Origin: JAXHUH01 sp034211175 | Lineage (GTDB): Bacteria > Actinomycetota > Acidimicrobiia > Acidimicrobiales > CAIXPF01 | Length of the DNA stretch: 9,645 nucleotides | Direction of reading: 5' to 3' | NCBI GenBank assembly: GCA_034211175.1 | Contig: JAXHUH010000016.1 | Coordinates: 1 to 9,645, forward strand | In this document: one piece after another, positions 1 to 7,500 of the stretch | How positions within the stretch are numbered: position 1 is the stretch's first letter | How the letters are laid out: every line of letters starts with the position of its first letter | Made by a program: the position numbers and the translations under genes | The notes under the pieces: generated by a model | What the model was told of the DNA's origin: nothing | Seen by the model: the letters and a program-made list of their open reading frames with translations, nothing else | Databases searched by the model: none

Positions 1-117
1 CCGGTTGACGTAAGACACCTCCAGATTCGTTGAGCCCCTGTTCTCGTTCGCGGACCCCTCAACCGCCCCCGGTCGACGTCACCGCACGCCACCCACCCCG
101 CTCAGATCCGAAGAGCC
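1..117. mobile_element. Terminal part of a probable ISL3-family insertion sequence (rest lies left of the window)
   Basis: Read on the minus strand, the sequence from 117 leftwards begins GGCTCTTCGGATCTGAGC, which resembles the terminal inverted repeats of actinobacterial ISL3-family elements (typically GGCTCTTC or a close variant). The first ~60 bases are visibly less GC-rich than the rest of the window. The position coincides with the point where the GH114-like reading frame (59-595, minus) stops resembling its family. No transposase is identifiable in so little sequence. A plus-strand frame ends in TGA at 31-33 and could be the end of a transposase, while the minus-strand frame is open through 1-58, so orientation is undecided. 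The partner repeat and the 8-bp target duplication expected for this family would lie outside the window. The family call rests on remembered terminus consensus and is moderate. Confidence 0.5.
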
Positions 118-595
118 GGTAGTCCTCGGCGGTGCCGGCGCTGAGGTAGCAGATGACCCGCCGACCGTCGGCGTGGAGCTCGTCGACGACCGAGGCGCTG
201 ACCTCGTGGTCGATGTCGTACACGTCGACGTCGAACGAGGTGTCGATCGTGCCGGAGACCTGCCACTGCCACGACGTGCCCGGCGCCGGGGTCCAGAGGC
301 CGTCCGGGTCCGGCGCAACCGTGGTCGTGGGCATCGTCATCGGGGGCGTCGTGGTCGGCGGTGCCGTCGTGGAGGACGTGGTCGTGTCCGTCGGCTCGTC
401 GTCGGGGACCGAGCTCGTCGTCGGCATCGCGGTTGTTGGGGGCATCGCGGTCGTCGGGGGCGTCGCGCTCGTGTGCGTCGGCGCGCTCGTGTCGGGCGGC
501 GACGCCGGGGTGCCGCCATCCGTCCCCGGCACATTGCAGGCGGATGACGCGAACGCGAGGAGTATCGCGAAGGAAAGGGCGTTCTTCCTGCTCAT
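59..595 (-). pseudogene. Secreted lipoprotein with Thr/Pro linker and truncated GH114-like glycosidase domain
   Basis: The frame gives 178 residues. From ATG at 595 the first 20 residues (MSRKNALSFAILLAFASSAC) form a lysine/arginine start, a hydrophobic segment and a lipobox-like SSAC, so export and lipidation at Cys20 are likely. About residues 25-100 are a Thr/Pro/Ser linker with PPTTAM-type repeats. From about residue 105 (LWTPAPGTSWQWQVSG, then DVDVYDIDHE and RVICYLSAG) the sequence matches the start of the GH114 TIM-barrel family (PF03537, endo-alpha-1,4-polygalactosaminidase type), whose domain is usually well over 200 residues. Similarity ends at AEDYR. The remaining ~20 residues run into an IS-like terminus at 117 and stop at 59-61, so most of the barrel is missing and an active enzyme is unlikely. 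No clear Shine-Dalgarno precedes 595. The longer upstream in-frame start at 1147 lies inside the FAD-subunit gene and was rejected. An ordinary deletion could also explain the break. Confidence 0.75.
423..458 (-). repeat. Two tandem 18-bp units in the lipoprotein linker
   Basis: Positions 423-440 and 441-458 are near-identical 18-bp units starting GGCATCGCGG on the plus strand, followed by a partial third copy from 459. On the minus strand they encode repeated PPTTAM. This is a low-complexity spacer between the lipidated cysteine and the GH114-like domain. Confidence 0.8.
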
Positions 596-694
596 AGAGC
601 TGAATGGTAACTGACGATCGTCATTCCTATTGCGAATCTGTGACGATCGACCCGCGGAAATCCGCCGGCAACACGTCGACAGAAGACTCTCGCC
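596..694. promoter_or_regulatory. Divergent intergenic region with a 12-bp palindrome and a second half-conserved copy
   Basis: This 99-bp gap separates the minus-strand lipoprotein gene from the plus-strand hydroxylase operon and should contain both promoters. TGACGATCGTCA at 612-623 is a perfect palindrome. TGACGATCG recurs at 641-649 in the same orientation, 29 bp away (just under three helical turns), giving an imperfect copy at 641-652. A further near-palindrome GCGGAAATCCGC lies at 654-665. Such a pair is a plausible site for a dimeric repressor of either gene, but no regulator is known for it. The 9-base core also occurs once inside a coding region (7680-7688), so chance is possible. 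I could not place -35/-10 boxes with confidence. AGAAGA at 681-686 is a weak ribosome binding site for the start at 695. Confidence 0.4.
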
Positions 695-1438
695 ATGCTG
701 CCGACCACCTGGACGCGACCGGCTGACCTGGGCGAGGCCATCGAGCTCGTCGGCCGGGGCGCCGTACCCGTCGGCGGGGCGTGCGCGCTCATGTCGGCCG
801 CGTTCGAGGACCCGGTGAGCGAGGAGCTGGTCGACGTGCTCGACCTGCTGCCCGCCGGGGTCGACGACGACCGCATCGGAGCCGGCACGACCCTGGCGGC
901 GCTCGCCGCCGATCCGCTGGTCGCGCAACGTTGGCCGGCGGTCGCCGCCGCGGCCGCCCTCACCGCGACACCCCAGGTGCGGGCGCTCGCCACCGTCGGG
1001 GGTTCGGTCGCCGCCCGCCTGCCGACTGCCGACCTGGCCGCGCCGCTCGCCGCCCACGGCGCCGTGGTCGAGCTCGTCGACGCCGCCGGCGCCACGACGC
1101 CCGTCAGGATCGAGCAGTACCTGACCGAGCCACCGACCTGGCCGCACCTCGTCTACGCGGTTCGCCTGACCCGCACGGGCCGCGGCTCCTACCGCCGGTT
1201 CGCGCTGCGGGAGGGCCCGGCGCCGGCCATCGCCACGGTGGCCGCGGTCGTCGTCGACGGCGAGCTGCGGATGTGGGCCGGCGCGGTGGGACCGACGGCT
1301 GCACCGGTCGCGTTCATGCCCGGCGCACCACCGGCGGCGTCCGCGCTGCGCACCGACGCCCGGGCCTCCGCCCGCTACCGCGCGCGGCTCGTCGCCGCCC
1401 TGGCGGCGGAGCTGGTCGAGGAGCTCGAGGGCCGGTGA
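695..1438 (+). CDS. Molybdenum hydroxylase FAD-binding subunit (CoxM/XdhB type)
   Basis: The 247-residue product is the flavin subunit of a heterotrimeric xanthine dehydrogenase-superfamily enzyme. It takes electrons from the 2Fe-2S subunit onto FAD in the cytoplasm. The N-terminal FAD_binding_5-like domain has the first glycine motif as VPVGGACALM (residues 24-33, where the family often has AGGT/H-D/S), then RIGAGTTLAAL (60-70) and TVGGS (100-104, family TIGGN). The C-terminal part keeps YRRFALREGPAPAIATVAAV, typical of the CO_deh_flav_C domain. It is about 40 residues shorter than the usual 280-300, mostly through a trimmed C-terminal domain. The ATG at 695 has a weak AGAAGA ribosome site 8 bases upstream and places the first residues where the family begins. 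It is the first gene of the operon and its stop overlaps the next start by four bases (GTGA). Confidence 0.88.
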   Translation: MLPTTWTRPADLGEAIELVGRGAVPVGGACALMSAAFEDPVSEELVDVLDLLPAGVDDDRIGAGTTLAALAADPLVAQRWPAVAAAAALTATPQVRALATVGGSVAARLPTADLAAPLAAHGAVVELVDAAGATTPVRIEQYLTEPPTWPHLVYAVRLTRTGRGSYRRFALREGPAPAIATVAAVVVDGELRMWAGAVGPTAAPVAFMPGAPPAASALRTDARASARYRARLVAALAAELVEELEGR

Positions 1439-1935
1439 GCCCGATCGTGGCCACGTCCACGGTGACCTGCACGGTCGACGGGGTCGAGGCCGAGCTCGAC
1501 GGCCGGCCCACCGATCGCCTCGCCCACGCGCTGCGGGCCGCCGGGCACGTGGCGGTGAAGGTCAGCTGCGAGGAGGGGTCGTGCGGTGCGTGCACCGTGC
1601 TCCTCGACGACGCCGCCGTCGCCGCGTGCCTCGTGCCGCTCGCCCGTGCCGCAGACCGCTCGGTGCGCACCGCGGCCGGTGCCGATCGGGCCCCGGTCCC
1701 CGCCGCGCTGGTCGACGAGCTCGCGTGCCGGGGCGCGCTCCAGTGCGGCATGTGCACGCCGGGCATCGTCGCCTCGGCCACCGCGTTCCTGGAGGCGCTC
1801 GACCACGACGGCCTCGCCGGGGTCGACGAGGACGGGGTCCGCGCCGCGCTCGCCGGGAACCTGTGCCGCTGCACGGGCTACGACGGCCTGGTCGGCGCCG
1901 TCGTCCGGGCCGCCCACCGGGTCGCGGGCGAATGA
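1435..1935 (+). CDS. Molybdenum hydroxylase [2Fe-2S] subunit (CoxS/XdhC-type iron-sulfur protein)
   Basis: The 166-residue product is the electron-transfer subunit linking the molybdenum site to FAD. All eight cluster cysteines are present. The plant-ferredoxin-type N-terminal domain has Cys45, Cys50, Cys53 and Cys65 (CEEGSCGAC then C). The C-terminal four-helix domain has Cys104 and Cys107 (QCGMCTPG) and Cys144 and Cys146 (NLCRCTGY). Length is normal for the family. The start is taken as GTG at 1435, which overlaps the preceding TGA as GTGA, has GAGGG at 1427-1431 just upstream, and gives the correct distance to the first cysteine. The much longer frame upstream (from 781) is only open because of high GC and overlaps the FAD subunit. 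The stop overlaps the next gene as ATGA, so translational coupling of all three subunits is likely. Confidence 0.93.
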   Translation: MSPIVATSTVTCTVDGVEAELDGRPTDRLAHALRAAGHVAVKVSCEEGSCGACTVLLDDAAVAACLVPLARAADRSVRTAAGADRAPVPAALVDELACRGALQCGMCTPGIVASATAFLEALDHDGLAGVDEDGVRAALAGNLCRCTGYDGLVGAVVRAAHRVAGE

Positions 1936-4181
1936 CGACCGATCCCCGCCACCGCGTCGACGGCCCCGCGAAGGCGAGGGGCCTCGCCCCGTACACGGCC
2001 GACGCGGCCGCGCCCGACGCACTCGTCGGGGTCGTGCTGACGGCCCGCAGTGCCCACGCGACGGTCGAGGTGCGCGCCGGTGGCGCGATGGCCGTGCCGG
2101 GGGCGGTCGCCGTCCTCGGGCCCGACGATGCCCCCGCCGGCGGGTACGGCATCAACCCCCACTTCGACGACGACGTCCTGTCGCCGCACGAGCACGCCGT
2201 GTTCAACCGGGAGGCCCGCTTCGCCGGTGACATCGTCGGTCTGGTCGTCGCCGAGGACGTGGCCGCCGCCCGCCGGATGGCGGCCCTCGTCGAGGTGGCC
2301 GAGGCCCCGCTGCCCGCGGTGCTCGACACCGACGCCGCCGAGGCGCCCGGCGCTCCGCTGGTCCGCGCCGGCCTCGACGCCAACGTCTGGTACCGCTACG
2401 GCGTCGGTGCGGACCCGGCCGAGGTCGACGCCGCGATCGACGCCGCCGCGGTCGTCGTCGAGCACGAGCTGACCGTCGAACCCGGGCCGGTCGGCTCGCT
2501 CGAGCGCATGGCCGCCACGGCCCGGTACTCCGGGGGCCGCTGGCGGTTCCGGTCGACCACCCAGACCCCGCAGCTGCTCGCCCGCCACCTCGCCCGCATC
2601 CTCGACGTCGAGCCCGGCGACATCGAACTCGAGGCCGTCTACGTCGGCGGCGGCTACGGCGGCAAGGAGGAGCTGTTCCTCGAGCCCCTGGCCGCGGTGG
2701 CGTCGCGGGCGTGCGGCGGACGCGAGGTCGTCGTCGAGCTCGACCGCCGCCAGGTGTCGGCCCTGCGCCGCCGCCATCGCGCCCGGTTCGGGCTGCGCAC
2801 GGGCTGCGACGAGGACGGGACGATCCTGGCCCGGTCGGTCGAGGTCGTTCTCGACGCCGGCGCCTCCGTCGGCCACAGCCCCGCCATCCTGTGGCACGCC
2901 ACGAGCATGGCGGCCCAGCTCTACCCGGCCCCGCTGGTCGCCGCGCACGGTCGGGTGGTGATGACCAACACGACACCGTCGGAGGCGTTCCGCGGCTACG
3001 GCGGCACCGAGGCGGTCTTCGCGGTCGAGAGCCACGTCGACGAGATCGCCCGCCGCTTCGGCATCGACCCCTTCGAGTTCCGCCGCAGCCGGGTGCTGCG
3101 CTCGGGCGCGGTCGACCTGACCAACGGCTACCCGATCACGTCGTTCGGTGCCGCCGGCTGCCTCGACGTCGCCGAGGAGCGCAGCGGCGCGCGGCCCGCC
3201 CGCGGCGAGGGCCGTTGGCGACGGGGGAGGGGCGTGGCGCTGCTGGCCAACGTCAGCGCCATCACCTCACCGGCCCACGCCGACTCCGGCAACGCCGCCT
3301 GCCGGGTCGGCGACGACGGGTCGATCGTGGTCGAGACCGGCGTGATCGAGATGGGCCAGGGCAACCACACCGCGTTCGCCAACGTCGCCGCCGAGCGGGT
3401 CGGCATCGGTCGGGCGCACGTGCGGGTCGAGCACGGCGACGCATCGGTGGCGCCGTTCGACCCCGGGCCGTTCGCCAGCCGCGGCATCTACGTCTCCGCA
3501 AACGCGGTGGCGGCCGCCGCCGATGCGCTGCGGGCCGCCATCCTCGCCGCGGCATCGGCCCGCCTGGGCATCGACGCCGGCCGCCTGACGCTCGACGGCA
3601 CGACGGTGCGCGGCGGCGAGGGACACGTCGAGCTGGCGGAGCTCGCCGGGCTGCGGGCCGAGGGCAGCGCCACCGCACCCGACACCGGGCTCGTGGCCGG
3701 CGCCCAGGTCGCCGACGTCGCGGTCGACACGTGGACCGGGCGGGTCGTGGTCGAGCGGATCGTGTCGGTCCACGACGCCGGGCGCATCATCGACCCGGAC
3801 ATCGCCCGGGCACAGGTCGTCGGGGGCGTGGTCCAGGGCATCGGCGTGGCCCTGACCGAGCGGCTCCGCCACGACGTCGACGGGCGGCCGATCGAGGTGT
3901 GCCAGCTCGACCAGCCGATGCCGTCGAGCCTCGACGCCCCGCCGGTCGACGTGGCGTTCGTGACCGACGGCGAGGTCCAGGGCCTGCTCGGCGCGAAGGG
4001 CCTGGGCGAGGCGACCGTCGTCGGGGTCCCCGCCGCGGTCGCCAACGCGGTGCGCGACGCCGCCGGGGTCCGCATGGCGTCGATCCCGATGCTCCCCGAG
4101 CTCGTCGCCGACGCCCTCGATGCGGCCGCGACTCCGACCGAGCCGATCGCGGACGCGACCCGAACTGGTCTACCGATCTGA
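1932..4181 (+). CDS. Molybdenum hydroxylase large (molybdopterin-binding, catalytic) subunit, xanthine dehydrogenase-like
   Basis: The 749-residue product binds the molybdopterin cofactor and hydroxylates the substrate, probably an N-heterocycle or aldehyde. The N-terminal a/b-hammerhead domain starts RVDGPAKARGLAPYTAD. The Mo-binding motifs are VGGGYGGKEE at 238-247, EAFRGYGG at 351-358, EMGQGNHT at 473-480, a conserved ASRGIYVSANAVA block, and AKGLGEA at 688-694, where Glu693 is the expected catalytic base. The AYxCSFR active-site loop of form I CO dehydrogenase (CoxL) was not seen, so CO oxidation is unlikely. The substrate cannot be named: xanthine, nicotinate-like, isoquinoline-like or aldehyde oxidation all remain possible. 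ATG at 1932 overlaps the previous stop (ATGA). Length is typical of separate large subunits. No XdhC/MobA-type maturation gene is in the window, so cofactor sulfuration must be encoded elsewhere. The last codons and stop lie in a hairpin arm (4165-4180). Confidence 0.92.
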   Translation: MTTDPRHRVDGPAKARGLAPYTADAAAPDALVGVVLTARSAHATVEVRAGGAMAVPGAVAVLGPDDAPAGGYGINPHFDDDVLSPHEHAVFNREARFAGDIVGLVVAEDVAAARRMAALVEVAEAPLPAVLDTDAAEAPGAPLVRAGLDANVWYRYGVGADPAEVDAAIDAAAVVVEHELTVEPGPVGSLERMAATARYSGGRWRFRSTTQTPQLLARHLARILDVEPGDIELEAVYVGGGYGGKEELFLEPLAAVASRACGGREVVVELDRRQVSALRRRHRARFGLRTGCDEDGTILARSVEVVLDAGASVGHSPAILWHATSMAAQLYPAPLVAAHGRVVMTNTTPSEAFRGYGGTEAVFAVESHVDEIARRFGIDPFEFRRSRVLRSGAVDLTNGYPITSFGAAGCLDVAEERSGARPARGEGRWRRGRGVALLANVSAITSPAHADSGNAACRVGDDGSIVVETGVIEMGQGNHTAFANVAAERVGIGRAHVRVEHGDASVAPFDPGPFASRGIYVSANAVAAAADALRAAILAAASARLGIDAGRLTLDGTTVRGGEGHVELAELAGLRAEGSATAPDTGLVAGAQVADVAVDTWTGRVVVERIVSVHDAGRIIDPDIARAQVVGGVVQGIGVALTERLRHDVDGRPIEVCQLDQPMPSSLDAPPVDVAFVTDGEVQGLLGAKGLGEATVVGVPAAVANAVRDAAGVRMASIPMLPELVADALDAAATPTEPIADATRTGLPI

Positions 4182-4208
4182 CGTCACCGCCGCAGATCGG
4201 TAGACCAG
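4165..4208 (+). terminator. Perfect 16-bp hairpin at the end of the hydroxylase operon
   Basis: CTGGTCTACCGATCTG (4165-4180) and CAGATCGGTAGACCAG (4193-4208) are exact reverse complements with a 12-base loop. The left arm includes the final codons and most of the TGA stop (4179-4181). No T-run follows, as is common for terminator-like hairpins in high-GC actinobacteria. It could act as a terminator or as a 3'-end stabiliser of the operon mRNA. Confidence 0.75.
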
Positions 4209-4546
4209 AACGGCACGGTGGCTGACGCGGAGCGCCCCCGCCCCGCCGGCCGTGCGCCGCCACCCGATCCACGGTCCGTGGCACCCATCCCCGGCCTCCC
4301 CAGGTCGTTCGGATGGGCGCGCCGAACCCCGCTACCGTTGGTAGCCGGATCGCCGTGGCGACAGCAGCGGACCGACGTGGGCGAGGGCCGACCACGGAAT
4401 CGGTTCGCGATCGATGCCGCGTGATTCGATCGTTCGCTCGTGTCGTGTGCCACGAGGTGCATGCGGATGAATGCCTGGTGGTCATCATCACGAGCCGCGG
4501 CACGCGAGGGAACGGCCGCGTGTTACCGAGGTGTTCCCGAGCGGGG
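4209..4546. other. Intergenic region upstream of the SARP/STAND regulator, no gene seen
   Basis: These 338 bases hold no convincing gene. The regulator frame is open back to ATG 4313, but that extension has an irregular, Cys- and Arg-containing composition unlike a SARP N-terminus. The minus frame 4184-4462 is Arg/Gly-rich without a recognisable domain. Small palindromes are present: CCACGGTCCGTGG at 4269-4281, and CTCGTG (4437-4442) paired with CACGAG (4451-4456) across 8 bases. The part from ~4420 to ~4500 is slightly less GC-rich and is where the regulator promoter would be expected. No -10/-35 pair can be named confidently. Confidence 0.5.
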
Positions 4547-7500
4547 GTGTCCGTGGCAGACCGCGGTCGGACCCGACCGGTGAGCCCGCCGGGGCCGGGG
4601 CCGACGACGGCCGAACGGGCCCCGGTCGAGGTCCGAGTGCTGGGGCCGGTCGAGGTGCTCGTCGCCGGCCGGCCGCGCGAGCTGTCGCGGGGTTGGCGCG
4701 CCACGCTCGGCCTGCTCGCGGCGAACCCCGGCGTCATCGACCGCGACGAGCTCGCCGCGGCGTGCGGTCTCGCCGGGGGACAAGCGCACCGCAAGCTCCT
4801 CTCGACGCTGGCGCACGAGGGCCTGGGACTGCCGCCGGGCCGGCGGGTCCACGTCGCGGACCGGCGCGTCCCCGGGGCGATCGCCGCTGACCGCGCCGTG
4901 CTCGACAGCGATGTCTTCCGACTCGAGGAGCTGCTCGCTGCGACCGGCCCCGGGCTCGACCCCGACCTCGACCCCGCTGCCTCCGACGGGGCCGACCCCG
5001 ATCGGGCCGGGGCCGACCGAGCCGACCTGGCCGCCGCGCTCGCGCTGCTGCGCGGACCGACCCTCGCCGGCATCGACTGGGTGCGCGATCCCGCCCTCGA
5101 CGCGGCCGTCGCCCGCGTCGAGGCCCTGCGCAACGAGCTCCTGCGGCGGGTCGGTCGCTCCGACCTGGCCCGGCTCGGGCACGACGGCTGGCTCATCGGC
5201 GGGCTCGACCCGGGCGCGGCCGGTCCGGCGGAGACCCATCCCCCAGAGCTGTGGCTGGCCCGCCTGGCGCGCGCCACGCTCGACGGCGGCGCGTCGGGCG
5301 CGGCCGACCTGATCGACACCCCACCGGCGGGCCATCCGAGGGCCGGGACCGCGGGCCGGCTCTCGGCCGTGCTGCTGGGGCGCGTGCTCGCCGGGGCGCT
5401 CCTCGCCGAACGGGCCGGGGACCCCTCGCCCGGCCCCCGGTCCTCGGCCATGCGGGGCGCGGTCGACGAGGTACGGCGCCACCTCGGCACGGGCGGGCCC
5501 TCGGTGGTGCTCGTCGTCGGCCCGGCCGGCATCGGCAAGACGCACCTGCTGGCGGACGTCGCCCATGAGGCCGGCCCGCTCCCGGTCGTGCGGGCGCAGG
5601 CGTTCTCCGACCGGGGCGCGGCCGACGTGCTCGCCCAGATCGCCGCCGCCCCCGCATTGGCGCTCACCCGTCGACTCGACCCCGGGCTGTCGCCCCACCT
5701 GAAGTCGCTCGCCGACGTGCTCTGGCCGAGCGGCGGCGAGGAGGGCCGGGAAGCCGACCGGTCGGGCGCGGCGACTCGCGCTCCACACGACGAGCGAACC
5801 GTGCGGGACGTGGCCAGGGTCCTCGATCTCGCCTTTCCCGATGGCGCCGTCGTCATGATCGACGACATCCACCACCACCGGGCCCCGCTCGAGCGGCTGA
5901 TCGCCGAGCTCGCCGTCCTGACCGGCGAGGGCGTGCGCATCGTCGCCTCTCGGCGCGACGACGGCGCATCGATCCCGACGTCGAGCGAGGTGCTCGCCGC
6001 GGTCGATCGTGTCGAGGTCATCCGCATCGGTCAGATCGGTCCCGAGGACGTCGTGTTGCTGCGCACCGATGCGGGTGCGACCCCGGCGTCCGCCATCGAC
6101 GAGGTGCTGCGACGCGCCGAGGGACGACCGGCCGGTGTGGTGTTCGACTCGACGAGCGACCCCGACGCCGGCCTCGAGGACCACGTCCGCCAGGTGGTGG
6201 CGGCCCGACCGGTGCGGGAGCAGCGGGCGCTGGCCGCGTTGGCGCTCGCCGCGACCGACGACGTCATCGACGCCGACCTCGGCTCGGTGCTGCTGCGCGA
6301 GCTCGATCTCGACTGGGGTGCGGTCGACGTGGCCGACGACCGGGTCCCGATCGTCGTCCGCAGCGGCGACCTGGACCCCCACTTCCGTCACGCGCTGTGG
6401 GCCGACGCGGCGTCCGGGGTGCTGCTGGCCCACGAACGGCGCCACCTCCACCACGTCGCGTTCGAGCACCTCCACGAGCGGCGGACGTCGAGGGCGGGCG
6501 ATCTGACCGTGATCGCCGACCACGCGCTCGCCGCGGTCGGGCCCCTCGCGCTCGACGAGGTGGTGGCGGTCGTCCTCGACGCGGTCCGCCAGGCCCGGGC
6601 GCTGCGAGACCACGACGTGTGCCGACGCCTGATCGACCGCACCCTCGACCTGCGTCCACCCGAGCACCACCGGATCGAGCTCCTGGAGCGCCGGGCGGCG
6701 GCCAACCGGCTCCTGGGACGCTGGGACGACGCCCGGCGTGACTACGCCGTCGTGATCGAGGCGGCGCTCGGTGCGGACGATCGACGCCGCGCCGCGCGGC
6801 TCGTGCTCGACATGGCCGATGCGACCTGGGACCCGGGCACCAGTCGCGAGGTGGCGACGCTGATCCACCGCGTCCGGGAGCTGTTCGCAGACGACACCGA
6901 GGTGGCCGCCCGGCTCGATCTGTGCCTGGCCGGCGGCCTCGACCAGGACGGCACGGCCGGTGCGAACCGCATCGGCCACGAGCGGCTGCGCGTCGCGCTC
7001 GACCTCGTGTCGGCGCGATCGTCGGGCACGGCGCAGGCGCGCAGCCTCATCCACGCCCGCCAGGCACTGCTCGACGTGATCGGGCCCGAGGAGTCCCACG
7101 ACCTGGCCCGGCGGGTCGCGGCGGCCGCCGACACCGAGGACGTCCGGGCGCACGCGTGGCACATCGTCTTCGTCGACCAGCTCCGCCTCGACGACCGCGC
7201 CGGTGCCGCGGCGACGCTGCGGCACCTGACCGAGATGGCACGGACGCCGGCCTCCGCGAACCAGGCGGTCAACGCACTCATCTGCGCGATCTGCTGGGAC
7301 CTCGCCATCGGTCGCTTCGACCGGGCGGCGCGCTCGATGGCGAGGATGCGCATGCGCTTCGACGCCGCCATCGGCGGCGACACGTTGGACCAGATCCACC
7401 TCGCGCACGCGTTCTGGCTGGCTCGGGAGCAGGGCGGGCGCGACGAGCTCCGCAGCTACCGCGACGGCGCGGCCGCGCTCCACGACCAGGACCCGACCAC

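Noticed and set aside
1932..4181. Identification of the large subunit as CO dehydrogenase CoxL
   Set aside because: The gene order FAD-FeS-Mo resembles coxMSL, but the AYxCSFR loop that marks form I CO dehydrogenase is not seen; the motifs are generic to the xanthine dehydrogenase family.
4184..4462. A 92-residue minus-strand frame in the intergenic region
   Set aside because: Its composition is Arg/Gly-rich with no motif, and it lies across palindromic sequence; there is no evidence of a ribosome site.
4313..4546. N-terminal extension of the regulator from ATG 4313
   Set aside because: The extra 78 residues do not resemble any domain and precede the normal SARP-like beginning; GTG starts at 4547-4580 fit better.
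3787..6027. A 746-residue minus-strand open frame spanning the hydroxylase end and the regulator start
   Set aside because: It is Ser/Arg/Thr-rich with no domain, crosses the terminator hairpin and intergenic region, and opposes two well-supported genes.
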